A stretch of 5,393 nt of DNA from assembly GCA_963169055.1 (NCBI GenBank), contig CAUJFU010000392.1, positions 1-5,393 on the forward strand, read 5' to 3'. The stretch is from Myxococcota bacterium (GTDB lineage: Bacteria; Myxococcota_C; UBA6777). Numbering within the stretch: the stretch's first letter is position 1; each line of letters starts with the position of its first letter. A program made the translations under genes and the position numbers. This document shows positions 1-5,294 of this stretch, piece by piece. Under the pieces are notes generated by a model, which saw nothing but the letters and a program-made list of their open reading frames with translations, ran no database searches and was not told the origin of the DNA.

Positions 1-1
1 G

Positions 2-592
2 ATCGACAACACGCTTAAGTTTTCGTGGGTGCAAGCGGGCCTAGGTGGTGGAGATGGGAAAGCCTTGGCTTTGCGTACAGGGGTCGGCGTCGAAGTCGCA
101 GGAACTTACGCAGGATTTATCAAGTTCGGGGAAAAAGACTTGCAAGAACCCCCCAAAGCTTCTGGACAGCCCATCGGTACAGGGTTTTTGGTCGCTCGCT
201 TGCGCGAAGCCAATGGCCGCCTCGATTGGGTCGCCACGGGGCACAGCCTAGAAACCCAAGAAGTCCGTGACCTCGCCCTCGATGCTTCGGGCGTTTCCTC
301 TGTCGTCGTATTTGCAAAAGGCGACCTGATCGTCGGCACACAAACCTTCAAAAGCGAAGCCAAGCAAGACAGCTTTATCGTCACACTCGATAGCCAAGGC
401 TCTCCCCTCGCCAAACAGTTCCTTTTGACCGGGCCAAGCGACGATATCGCCACCGCCATCGCCATGGACGCAGCAGGCAGCCTCTATATCGTCGGCTACT
501 TCGGCGATACCCTCAACCTCCGCCCCTCCGCCCCTCCTCTCAAGATCGATCCCGCCGGCACCATCGACAGTTTCTTCTGGAAAACCAAATAA
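2..592 (+). CDS. 3' part of an SBBP-like beta-propeller repeat protein
   Basis: This frame is open from the left edge to TAA at 590-592, so the start lies outside the window and 196 residues are visible. They divide into about three units of 55-67 residues (roughly 9-75, 76-140 and 141-196). Each unit has a 'D-A-[SA]-G' turn or its counterpart, a 'V-x-G-x-[FY]-x-G' strand pair (G34-T-Y-A-G38; G165-Y-F-G168) and, in the last two, a Gly followed by 'DSF' (D123, D189). This is the pattern of SBBP-type beta-propeller repeats found in secreted or surface proteins of Myxococcota and relatives; such proteins are usually exported and of unknown binding specificity. There is no catalytic motif and no C-terminal sorting domain: the protein ends right after the last repeat in 'WKTK'. 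The first ATG/GTG inside the frame (GTG at 29) falls in the middle of a repeat and is not a start. The repeat call rests on pattern recognition, and the exact family name is less certain than the coding call. Confidence 0.78.
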   Translation: MDNTLKFSWVQAGLGGGDGKALALRTGVGVEVAGTYAGFIKFGEKDLQEPPKASGQPIGTGFLVARLREANGRLDWVATGHSLETQEVRDLALDASGVSSVVVFAKGDLIVGTQTFKSEAKQDSFIVTLDSQGSPLAKQFLLTGPSDDIATAIAMDAAGSLYIVGYFGDTLNLRPSAPPLKIDPAGTIDSFFWKTK

Positions 593-616
593 AACGCAAC
601 TCACTTGCAAATGCAC

Positions 617-640
617 TTGACTCTACAAAAAGTATATGAT
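617..640 (+). promoter_or_regulatory. Weak promoter-like sequence upstream of the lipoprotein gene
   Basis: TTGACT at 617-622 resembles a sigma-70 -35 box, and TATGAT at 635-640 resembles a -10 box. They are only 12 bp apart, well below the usual 16-18, so they probably do not work as a pair. TATGAT alone, with a poor -35, could still serve. It would give a leader of about 120 nt before the ATG at 767. Confidence 0.2.
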
Positions 641-643
641 GAA

Positions 644-660
644 ACGGGGTATCACTCCGT
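644..660 (+). other. Small hairpin in the lipoprotein leader
   Basis: ACGGGGT (644-650) pairs with ACTCCGT (654-660) around a 3-nt loop. The stem has seven pairs, one of them a G-U wobble in RNA. It begins a few bases after the -10-like TATGAT, so it would sit at the very 5' end of a transcript started there. No function is evident. It could be a transcript-stabilising 5' hairpin or chance. Confidence 0.3.
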
Positions 661-703
661 CATGGCGACTTGTGGCGGAACAATCAGCCTGTGGTGCGGC
701 TGT

Positions 704-721
704 TTTTCATGGTGATGAAAA
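704..721. repeat. Perfect 7-bp inverted repeat before the lipoprotein gene
   Basis: TTTTCAT (704-710) and ATGAAAA (715-721) are exact reverse complements around GGTG. The stem is AT-rich and would be a weak RNA hairpin, so an operator half-site arrangement is as likely as an RNA structure. It ends 33 bp before the ribosome binding site at 755. Confidence 0.35.
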
Positions 722-754
722 GACGCAACAGCGGGCATTTTGATCGTAGAGAAC

Positions 755-760
755 AAGGAG
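755..760 (+). promoter_or_regulatory. Ribosome binding site fixing the lipoprotein start
   Basis: AAGGAG stands 6 nt before ATG at 767. This supports 767 over the in-frame TTG at 740, which has no comparable site and would push the signal peptide nine residues inward. Confidence 0.8.
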
Positions 761-766
761 AAAGCG

Positions 767-982
767 ATGTTCGGCAAGCTGTGGATGAGTTTGGGTCTGG
801 TCGTGGTGTTGTCGATGGTGGCGTGTGGAACGCCCGATCCAACGTGCGCAAAAGGTGAAGTGGTCGTCAAAGAAAGCGGGAAGGCGATCTGCAAAAAGTC
901 TTGTACAGCCGACACAGACTGCGCAACAGGCGAGACCTGCCACAAGGACGAAGCACCCGCACATTGCGACAAAAAAGACTAA
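767..982 (+). CDS. Small Cys-rich lipoprotein, 71 aa
   Basis: The protein has a lipoprotein signal peptide: a short basic N-terminus (K4), a hydrophobic stretch (residues 5-19) and a lipobox-like S-M-V-A-C with Cys20 as the likely lipidated residue. Met at -3 is less typical than Leu, but Ala at -1 fits. The mature part is about 51 residues and contains six further cysteines (27, 42, 46, 52, 58, 67), enough for three disulfides. The segment C46-TADTD-C52-ATGET-C58 resembles the 'C-x(n)-D-x-D-C-x(n)-C' modules common in secreted proteins of Myxococcota. The rest is hydrophilic and Lys/Glu-rich. It should be anchored in an envelope membrane facing an oxidising compartment; Gly at +2 gives no clear sorting information. 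It has its own leader and ribosome site, lies 174 bp after the repeat protein, and converges with the - strand membrane gene. Function is unknown; it may be a tiny binding or structural protein. The coding and lipoprotein calls are fairly secure. Confidence 0.83.
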   Translation: MFGKLWMSLGLVVVLSMVACGTPDPTCAKGEVVVKESGKAICKKSCTADTDCATGETCHKDEAPAHCDKKD

Positions 983-1001
983 TACGACATCCGCCCATTG
1001 C

Positions 1002-1076
1002 GTGATCGTAAAAACGTAGGGGCAGCCCCCCGTGGCTGCCCAAGAATAGGGCGTCTGCGCACGACCCTTCGATCAC
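1002..1076. repeat. Structured palindromic element (REP-like) in the convergent gap
   Basis: Exact 7-bp outer arms GTGATCG (1002-1008) and CGATCAC (1070-1076) enclose two further stems. One is a perfect 8-bp hairpin at 1020-1041. The other is a bulged 7-bp stem at 1048-1068, AGGGCGT against ACG-A-CCCT with one unpaired A at 1064. Folded, the 75 bases could form a three-way junction. The sequence around 1018-1041, 'TAGGGGCAGCC...GGCTGCCC', resembles the dispersed palindromes seen between genes in many bacterial genomes. Whether this is a repeat family here cannot be told from one copy. It lies between two convergent genes, where such elements are usual. Confidence 0.5.
1020..1041 (-). terminator. 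Candidate terminator hairpin for the - strand membrane gene
   Basis: GGGCAGCC (1020-1027) and GGCTGCCC (1034-1041) are exact reverse complements around a 6-nt loop, giving a GC-rich 8-bp stem. Read on the - strand, the stem is followed by CTACG and then TTTTT, so it has a delayed T-run about 93 nt past the stop codon of the membrane gene. Read on the + strand there is no T-run after the stem. It may therefore end transcription from the - strand, or simply be the core of a palindromic repeat. Confidence 0.4.
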
Positions 1077-1133
1077 ACATCACACGGATATCGTATAACC
1101 ACCGAGTCAATAAAAGCAGCGGGTGGGAGGGCA

Positions 1134-1826
1134 TTAATTGGAGAGCATACCGAGGAAGCGTTCTTTGTGGGTGATTTGAGGTTCGGCTTGAAGCGAGCCC
1201 CAGATCAAGGCGATCGATCCGCCAAGGGCGAGATACAATCCCAACATCGGATAGATCGTTTTGTCGTACAGCACATTCAGGAGTTGTACAGCAAACGCCA
1301 GAGCGCACACCGTCGCAGCCAACCAAGTCAAGCGGATCAGCTTCCAAGCAAAGGGTTTTTTGCGAAACCAAGTGAAGACGAATTGCACAAACACCGGCAA
1401 CCAACACAACAAAGCGAGCGCCGCCATGCTGGTTCCGAACCCTTGTTTCGGAGACAGCAGGACAGTCATCAGCACAACACCATCCGCAAGGACGATGAGC
1501 GACGCAAGCACCAGATGAACCGCCCAGATCGTCAGCGGCGCACCAAACCGACCAAAGCGGCCTGTTGTTTTGAACAGAAAAGCAGAAAGCCCCAAAGCGT
1601 AAAGAAACGGAAGGATCGGGCGAAACCAATACCCTTCTAAGAAGATGGCTCGGTAGGGATAGAGGATCTCGCCGTTGTGATAGCCCGCAGAAGGGAGGAA
1701 AAAACTGACCAACAGGGCGATGCTTCCGAGGGTAGTGAGGACGATGCCTCGTTTGGGGAGAGGGATGCGTTCTTCGGTGATGCGTTTTTGGCGTTGCGTT
1801 TCGATTTCCTGCGCGTTGCGCGACAT
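1134..1826 (-). CDS. Six-helix integral membrane protein of unknown function, 230 aa
   Basis: I do not recognise the family. The ATG at 1824-1826 is preceded by GGAGG with a 6-nt gap, and translation ends at TAA (1134-1136). Residues 1-27 are hydrophilic and highly charged (R/K/E/Q-rich), probably a short cytoplasmic helix. Six hydrophobic segments follow at about 28-48, 70-85, 97-124, 132-154, 163-186 and 191-212, then a short polar tail. Basic clusters (K25-R26, K86 to R93, R155-K156-K157) fit an N-terminus in the cytoplasm. The loop after helix 1 has a 'YPYR...EGYWFRP' stretch (56-70) rich in aromatics. Asp115 lies inside helix 3, and Pro45, Pro73 and Pro144 may kink helices. There are no transporter signatures, nucleotide-binding motifs or clustered histidines. 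It is divergently arranged with clpS across 190 bp and may share control sequences with it, but a functional link is not shown. The coding call is good; function is open. Confidence 0.82.
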   Translation of the reverse strand: MSRNAQEIETQRQKRITEERIPLPKRGIVLTTLGSIALLVSFFLPSAGYHNGEILYPYRAIFLEGYWFRPILPFLYALGLSAFLFKTTGRFGRFGAPLTIWAVHLVLASLIVLADGVVLMTVLLSPKQGFGTSMAALALLCWLPVFVQFVFTWFRKKPFAWKLIRLTWLAATVCALAFAVQLLNVLYDKTIYPMLGLYLALGGSIALIWGSLQAEPQITHKERFLGMLSN

Positions 1827-1832
1827 CGGTTG

Positions 1833-1837
1833 CCTCC
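1833..1837 (-). promoter_or_regulatory. Ribosome binding site fixing the membrane protein start
   Basis: On the - strand GGAGG is followed by CAACCG and ATG. This favours the start at 1826 over the in-frame ATG at 1937. The upstream start would add 37 residues lacking any recognisable feature and would make the palindrome at 1864-1917 coding. Confidence 0.8.
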
Positions 1838-1863
1838 GTGATGGACTCGGTGTTGATGGGCAA

Positions 1864-1917
1864 GCGCCCAAAGATGTAGCACCTTTTGCAAAAAAGCAAA
1901 AGATCTCGTTTGGGCGC
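1864..1917. repeat. Nested palindrome in the clpS / membrane gene divergent region
   Basis: The outer arms GCGCCCAAA (1864-1872) and TTTGGGCGC (1909-1917) are exact 9-bp reverse complements. Inside them CTTTTGC (1883-1889) and GCAAAAG (1896-1902) form an exact 7-bp pair around AAAAAA. Internal gaps of 10 and 6 nt separate the two stems. No T-run follows on either strand, so it is not a typical terminator. It lies 37 bp upstream of the membrane gene start and 99 bp upstream of clpS, a position suited to an operator or a 5' leader structure. Confidence 0.5.
1873..1901 (-). promoter_or_regulatory. Possible promoter for the membrane protein gene
   Basis: On the - strand TTTTGC (1896-1901) and TACATC (1873-1878) are 17 bp apart, and TG one base before the second box makes an extended -10. 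Each hexamer matches the consensus only partly. If real, the transcript would start about 40 nt before the ATG, and both boxes would lie within the nested palindrome, which could then act as an operator. Confidence 0.2.
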
Positions 1918-2016
1918 ATCCGTCTAGGGTCTTGCATTGCATGTTAGGCCATCCCAAGATGCGAGGCTACGTGCGGGCAGACGTCCACAAGCAGCCCGCC
2001 GAAGGAGAGAACCGTC

Positions 2017-2388
2017 ATGTGGGACTTTGTGCAACAACCACCGATCCTCGCATCGGGCGACAAAGACAAAACCAAACAACCTGACACCAAACGCCAAGAA
2101 GGTGTCGAGGTCTTGGAACGCCAAACCACCGAAACACCCCGCCTTTACCGTGTGATCTTGCACAACGATGACTATACCACCCAAGAATTTGTCGTGTATG
2201 TATTGCAGCAATTTTTCCGAAAGGACAGCACCGAAGCACGCCACATCATGTTGAAAGCGCACATCTCAGGCCGTGCGATCATCGCGGTGTATACGAAAGA
2301 TATAGCAGAAAGCAAAGTTCAACAGGTCATGGATTACGCACGCGAAAACGATTCGCCGCTGCTATTGACCGCCGAACCAGAAAGTTGA
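2017..2388 (+). CDS. clpS: ATP-dependent Clp protease adaptor ClpS
   Basis: ClpS is the cytoplasmic N-recognin: it binds proteins with N-terminal Leu, Phe, Tyr or Trp and delivers them to ClpA for degradation by ClpAP. The 123-residue protein has a polar tail (1-43, rich in K, Q, T and E) and then the ClpS fold (44-120). The substrate pocket residues are present: N50, D51, D52, T54, M78 and H82, matching E. coli N34, D35, D36, T38, M62 and H66. ClpA-contact positions are D95 (E79 in E. coli) and K100 (K84). The gatekeeper equivalent to E. coli Met40 is Gln56. The tail is about 16 residues longer than in E. coli; in that family it is engaged by the ClpA pore. AAGGAG at 2002-2007 sits 9 nt before ATG. 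clpA follows on the same strand after 337 bp, the standard pairing although the gap is long. Confidence 0.97.
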   Translation: MWDFVQQPPILASGDKDKTKQPDTKRQEGVEVLERQTTETPRLYRVILHNDDYTTQEFVVYVLQQFFRKDSTEARHIMLKAHISGRAIIAVYTKDIAESKVQQVMDYARENDSPLLLTAEPES

Positions 2389-2427
2389 GTATCGCATCTC
2401 AACATCGTGCTTGGATAGTTTAGATGC

Positions 2428-2455
2428 TTGCTTGTTTTGGGCGGCTTGTTATGTT
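2428..2455 (+). promoter_or_regulatory. Possible clpA promoter with extended -10
   Basis: TTGCTT (2428-2433) and TATGTT (2450-2455) are 16 bp apart, and TG at 2447-2448 makes an extended -10. It would let clpA be transcribed separately from clpS, with a leader of roughly 265 nt. The match is moderate and is not unique evidence. Confidence 0.25.
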
Positions 2456-2715
2456 GGGCGTTGCCGCGTTTCCGTGCAAGCGGCATGGGCGTCTCCATCA
2501 AAGAAGCGAACGAAAGCAAACCGAATCGAACCACCACAAGCTACCAACACAAGGACATACCGTCGTTTTGTCCACAGCATCGGCTTGTTGCAAGTCCACC
2601 CCTCGCAACAAAAGCGACCGAAGTACAGGCCCCACGAAGCCACCCCATCGTAGGAAACCGTGCCGAGTCAAGAGATGTTGTGCGCACCAGAACGAACAAG
2701 CGCACAAGCGCGGAG

Positions 2716-2720
2716 AAGGA
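2716..2720 (+). promoter_or_regulatory. Ribosome binding site fixing the clpA start
   Basis: AAGGA stands 5 nt before ATG at 2726. The longer in-frame reading from GTG at 2660 would add 22 residues with no counterpart in ClpA. Starting at 2726 also puts the conserved H22-E23 and E28-H29 at the same numbers as in E. coli ClpA. Confidence 0.85.
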
Positions 2721-2725
2721 ACGGA

Positions 2726-5131
2726 ATGCTGAGCAAAAGCGCAGAAAACGCAATCCAATCGGCCCTAAATGATGCTTTCGAGCGTCGCCATGAGTACGCG
2801 ACCGTCGAACATCTCGTCTATGCCTTGTGTTTTGATGACGAGACGATGAAGGTGCTCAAGCACTGTGGCGCGGATATCGAAAAACTCCGTGAGAAGTTTG
2901 ACCGCTTTTTGGAGGGGGCTCTCGAAAAACTACCCAAAAGCTACGACTTTGATCCGCAGCCGAGCTTAGGATTTCAGCGGGTAGTCCAACGCGCAGCGAT
3001 GCACACCCTTGGGGCAGGGAAAGAAGAAGTCAAAGGCTACAATCTGCTCGTTGCTGTCTTCCGTGAAGAGGACTCCCAATCGGTGTATTTTCTCAAACAA
3101 GCAGGCGTCAATCGCCTTGATGTGGTCAGCTACATCAGCCATGGTGTGTCCAAGATCAAAGGCAGCGATCCCAACGCTCCCGGTCGAAAAGAACGCGCAA
3201 GCGCGATGGAGGGAGACGAAGAAGACAGCGTCGAAGGCGATCCACTCGAAGCCTTTTGCACAGACCTCACCAGCGAAGCACGCGAAGGCCGTCTCGACGC
3301 CCTGATCGGACGCGACAAGGAGCTTTTGCGCACCATCCACATCCTCTGCCGCCGACGCAAAAACAATCCCTTGTACGTTGGAGAGTCGGGGGTAGGAAAG
3401 ACCGCGATGGCCGAAGGATTGGCCTTGCGGATCATCGAAGGAAAAGTCCCCAAACTGCTGCGGGATTCCGAGTTATTTTCGCTCGATATGGGCGCACTTT
3501 TGGCCGGAACGCGCTATCGCGGCGACTTTGAAAACCGCTTAAAAGCGGTCCTCAAAGCCCTCGAAAAGAAAGACAACGCGATCCTTTTCATCGACGAGAT
3601 CCACACCATCGTCGGAGCGGGTGCAACTTCGGGTGGTTCGATGGATGCCTCCAATCTGCTCAAGCCCGCTCTCCAAAGCGGAAAGCTCCGTTGCATCGGC
3701 TCAACCACCTACAAAGAGTTCCGCTCTTACTTTGAAAAAGATCGTGCGCTCACGCGCCGATTCCAAAAGATCGACATCCACGAACCGAGTATCGAAGACT
3801 GCTTGGCGATCCTGAAAGGACTCAAACCCCGCTACGAAGAGTATCATGGGGTGATCTATGACGACGCAGCCATCGAAGCCGCCGTCAAACTCTCCGCCCG
3901 CTATATCCATGATCGCCATCTGCCCGACAAAGCCATCGATCTGATCGACGAAGCCGCCGCTGGCCTCAAGCTCCAAGTCTCCGAAGACGGAAAAGAAGGC
4001 CAAAACGATATCCCCCGTGTCACCGAGCAGATGATCGAAGACACGGTTGCGCGCATGGCTCAAATCCCACCCAAACAAGTCAGCGTCGACGACAAAACAT
4101 CGCTGCGCAACCTCGAATCCGATCTCAAGCAAGTGGTCTTCGGCCAAGACAAAGCCATCGAACAAGTCGCGATGGCGATCAAGATGTCACGAGCGGGTCT
4201 GCGTGAACCAGAAAAACCCATCGGCAGTTTCTTGTTTACAGGCCCCACGGGCGTCGGCAAAACCGAAGTCGCCAAACAATTGGCCAAGACCTTGGGGATC
4301 AACTTCTTGCGTTTCGATATGTCCGAATACATGGAGCGCCACGCCGTCAGCCGATTGATCGGCGCACCGCCCGGCTATGTCGGATTCGATCAAGGCGGCC
4401 TGTTGACCGATGCGATCACCAAAACCCCACACGCCGTTTTGCTGCTCGATGAAGTCGAAAAAGCCCATCCTGACTTGTTTAACATCCTGCTTCAGATCAT
4501 GGATCACGGCAAACTCACCGACAACAACGGAAAACCCGCCGACTTTCGCCATGTGATCTTGATTATGACCTCCAACATCGGCGCACGCGAGATGGCCCAA
4601 CGACGCATCGGATTCGGCGACTCTTCCAATATCAACGCGGACAAAACCGCCTACGAACGGCTGTTTGCACCCGAGTTTCGCAACCGCCTTGATGGGCGCA
4701 TCGCCTTCTTGTCTCTTCAGCCCCAACACATGGAGCGGATCGTCGAAAAGTTCATCAAACAGCTTTCCGCTCAACTTGTCGAAAAGCAAGTCACCCTCTC
4801 GATCACCCCCGCCGCGTGCGAATGGCTCGGCAAAAAAGGATACGACCCCGCGATGGGCGCACGCCCCCTCGCCCGTGTCATCCAAGAAGAAGTCAAAAAA
4901 CCCCTCACCGAAGAACTGCTTTTTGGTCAACTCGAAAAAGGCGGACACGCCATCATCGATCTCGATCCCTCCGCCAAACCCCAAGACACCGAAGATACCA
5001 CCACCTCAGGCGGCTTGATCTTCCGCTGCTCTCCCCTCCCCCAAGAACCCAAAACACCCACCGAAAAAACATCCACCGAAAAAACATCCACCGAAAAAGA
5101 ACCGAAAAAAAGCAAAAAGAAGCTCCCCTAA
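2726..5131 (+). CDS. clpA: ATP-dependent Clp protease ATP-binding subunit ClpA
   Basis: ClpA is the hexameric AAA+ unfoldase that threads substrates, including ClpS-delivered N-degron proteins, into ClpP in the cytoplasm. The 801-residue protein shows, in order: a two-repeat Clp N-domain (about 1-143) keeping E23, T26 and E28 of the ClpS-binding face; an acidic linker (about 144-178); the first AAA+ module with Walker A GESGVGKT (219-226), pore tyrosine Y264, Walker B D290-E291 and arginine fingers R344-R345; then directly, with no ClpB/ClpC-type middle domain, the second module with Walker A GPTGVGKT (506-513), pore Y551, Walker B D575-E576 and sensor-2 R713. The absent middle domain separates it from ClpB and ClpC. 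The ClpP-docking loop reads I628-G-F630 where E. coli ClpA has IGL. After about residue 745 comes a 50-60 residue Thr/Pro/Lys-rich tail; the whole is about 43 residues longer than E. coli ClpA (758). All catalytic residues are intact, so it should be active. Confidence 0.98.
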   Translation: MLSKSAENAIQSALNDAFERRHEYATVEHLVYALCFDDETMKVLKHCGADIEKLREKFDRFLEGALEKLPKSYDFDPQPSLGFQRVVQRAAMHTLGAGKEEVKGYNLLVAVFREEDSQSVYFLKQAGVNRLDVVSYISHGVSKIKGSDPNAPGRKERASAMEGDEEDSVEGDPLEAFCTDLTSEAREGRLDALIGRDKELLRTIHILCRRRKNNPLYVGESGVGKTAMAEGLALRIIEGKVPKLLRDSELFSLDMGALLAGTRYRGDFENRLKAVLKALEKKDNAILFIDEIHTIVGAGATSGGSMDASNLLKPALQSGKLRCIGSTTYKEFRSYFEKDRALTRRFQKIDIHEPSIEDCLAILKGLKPRYEEYHGVIYDDAAIEAAVKLSARYIHDRHLPDKAIDLIDEAAAGLKLQVSEDGKEGQNDIPRVTEQMIEDTVARMAQIPPKQVSVDDKTSLRNLESDLKQVVFGQDKAIEQVAMAIKMSRAGLREPEKPIGSFLFTGPTGVGKTEVAKQLAKTLGINFLRFDMSEYMERHAVSRLIGAPPGYVGFDQGGLLTDAITKTPHAVLLLDEVEKAHPDLFNILLQIMDHGKLTDNNGKPADFRHVILIMTSNIGAREMAQRRIGFGDSSNINADKTAYERLFAPEFRNRLDGRIAFLSLQPQHMERIVEKFIKQLSAQLVEKQVTLSITPAACEWLGKKGYDPAMGARPLARVIQEEVKKPLTEELLFGQLEKGGHAIIDLDPSAKPQDTEDTTTSGGLIFRCSPLPQEPKTPTEKTSTEKTSTEKEPKKSKKKLP
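5058..5098 (+). repeat. 15-bp tandem repeat inside the clpA 3' end
   Basis: A 15-bp unit, CCACCGAAAAAACAT, occurs exactly at 5058-5072 and 5073-5087 and continues for 11 bases to 5098. It encodes [13 protein letters not shown] (residues 779-791), then a Lys-rich end. Because the unit is a multiple of three, gain or loss of copies would keep the frame, whereas slippage in its A6 runs would not. Confidence 0.9.
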
Positions 5132-5253
5132 AAGCGGCCTATCCATCGCCTCCCAAACACGACGCAGTCAACAAAAAACCCGTGTTCGCGCCCCTCCAAG
5201 CGGCAGAGTGGTTGGTTTGAAAAACCTCTGTTCGCCCCATCCATACGGGGTCA

Positions 5254-5270
5254 AGAGGGCTTCGCCCTCT
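5254..5270 (+). terminator. GC-rich hairpin downstream of clpA
   Basis: AGAGGGC (5254-5260) pairs exactly with GCCCTCT (5264-5270) around a 3-nt loop. It is 122 nt past the clpA stop and is flanked by direct copies of CGGGGTC (5246-5252 and 5273-5279). There is no T-run, so it may be a Rho-assisted or stabilising hairpin, or a dispersed palindromic repeat, rather than a classical terminator. Confidence 0.4.
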
Positions 5271-5279
5271 CGCGGGGTC

Positions 5280-5294
5280 TGGGGCAGCGCCCCA
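5280..5294 (+). other. Second GC-rich hairpin downstream of clpA
   Basis: TGGGGC (5280-5285) pairs with GCCCCA (5289-5294) around AGC. With the preceding hairpin it makes a double-hairpin block. Blocks of this look ('GGGGTCTGGGGCAGCGCCCC') are common between genes in proteobacteria and relatives as dispersed palindromes. Its last base is the first base of the minisatellite. Confidence 0.4.

Larger units (their letters stand above)
2389..2725 (+). other. clpS-clpA intergenic region, T-poor and nearly stop-free
   Basis: No confident gene lies in these 337 bases. TAA, TAG and TGA are all absent on the + strand from 2424 to 2650, so all three forward frames are open there at once; the next stop is TAG at 2651. 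About 25 of the 220 bases at 2501-2720 are T, with A and C dominant. The best candidate frame begins at TTG 2428 or ATG 2485 and runs to TGA at 2770-2772. It has no ribosome binding site, overlaps the start of clpA and gives a very basic, low-information protein. Small inverted repeats occur at 2384-2403 (GTTGAG/CTCAAC, across the clpS stop), 2462-2485 and 2585-2611, none followed by a T-run. The region may be a long unstructured clpA leader, a degraded gene or a Rho-type loading region; I cannot choose between them. Confidence 0.5.

Noticed and set aside
1167-1640. Open frame on the + strand opposite the membrane gene (157 aa)
   Set aside because: Low-complexity, Gln/Arg-rich translation with no ribosome site; the opposite strand gives clear transmembrane segments and a good start.
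1827-1937. Upstream extension of the membrane protein to the ATG at 1937 (267 aa)
   Set aside because: No ribosome binding site stands before it, the added residues show no feature, and GGAGG lies at the right distance before the ATG at 1826.
2384-2403. Terminator for clpS from the GTTGAG/CTCAAC hairpin
   Set aside because: Only six pairs with an 8-nt loop, overlapping the stop codon, and no T-run after it.
2405-2440. tRNA-like string (GGATAGTTTAGA) after clpS
   Set aside because: No acceptor stem, anticodon arm or T-loop can be formed with the following bases.
2660-2725. Upstream GTG start for clpA adding 22 residues
   Set aside because: It has no counterpart in ClpA and no ribosome site; the ATG at 2726 has AAGGA 5 nt before it and keeps E. 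coli numbering of the N-domain.
2428-2772. Small gene between clpS and clpA (114 aa from TTG, or 95 aa from ATG 2485) with a hydrophobic start
   Set aside because: No ribosome site, 47-bp overlap with clpA, very basic low-information sequence, and all three forward frames are open here, so openness does not single out this one. Recorded as a finding instead.
4187-4984. Long open frame on the - strand opposite clpA (265 aa)
   Set aside because: It is the mirror of a strongly conserved AAA+ coding region; its protein has no recognisable motif.
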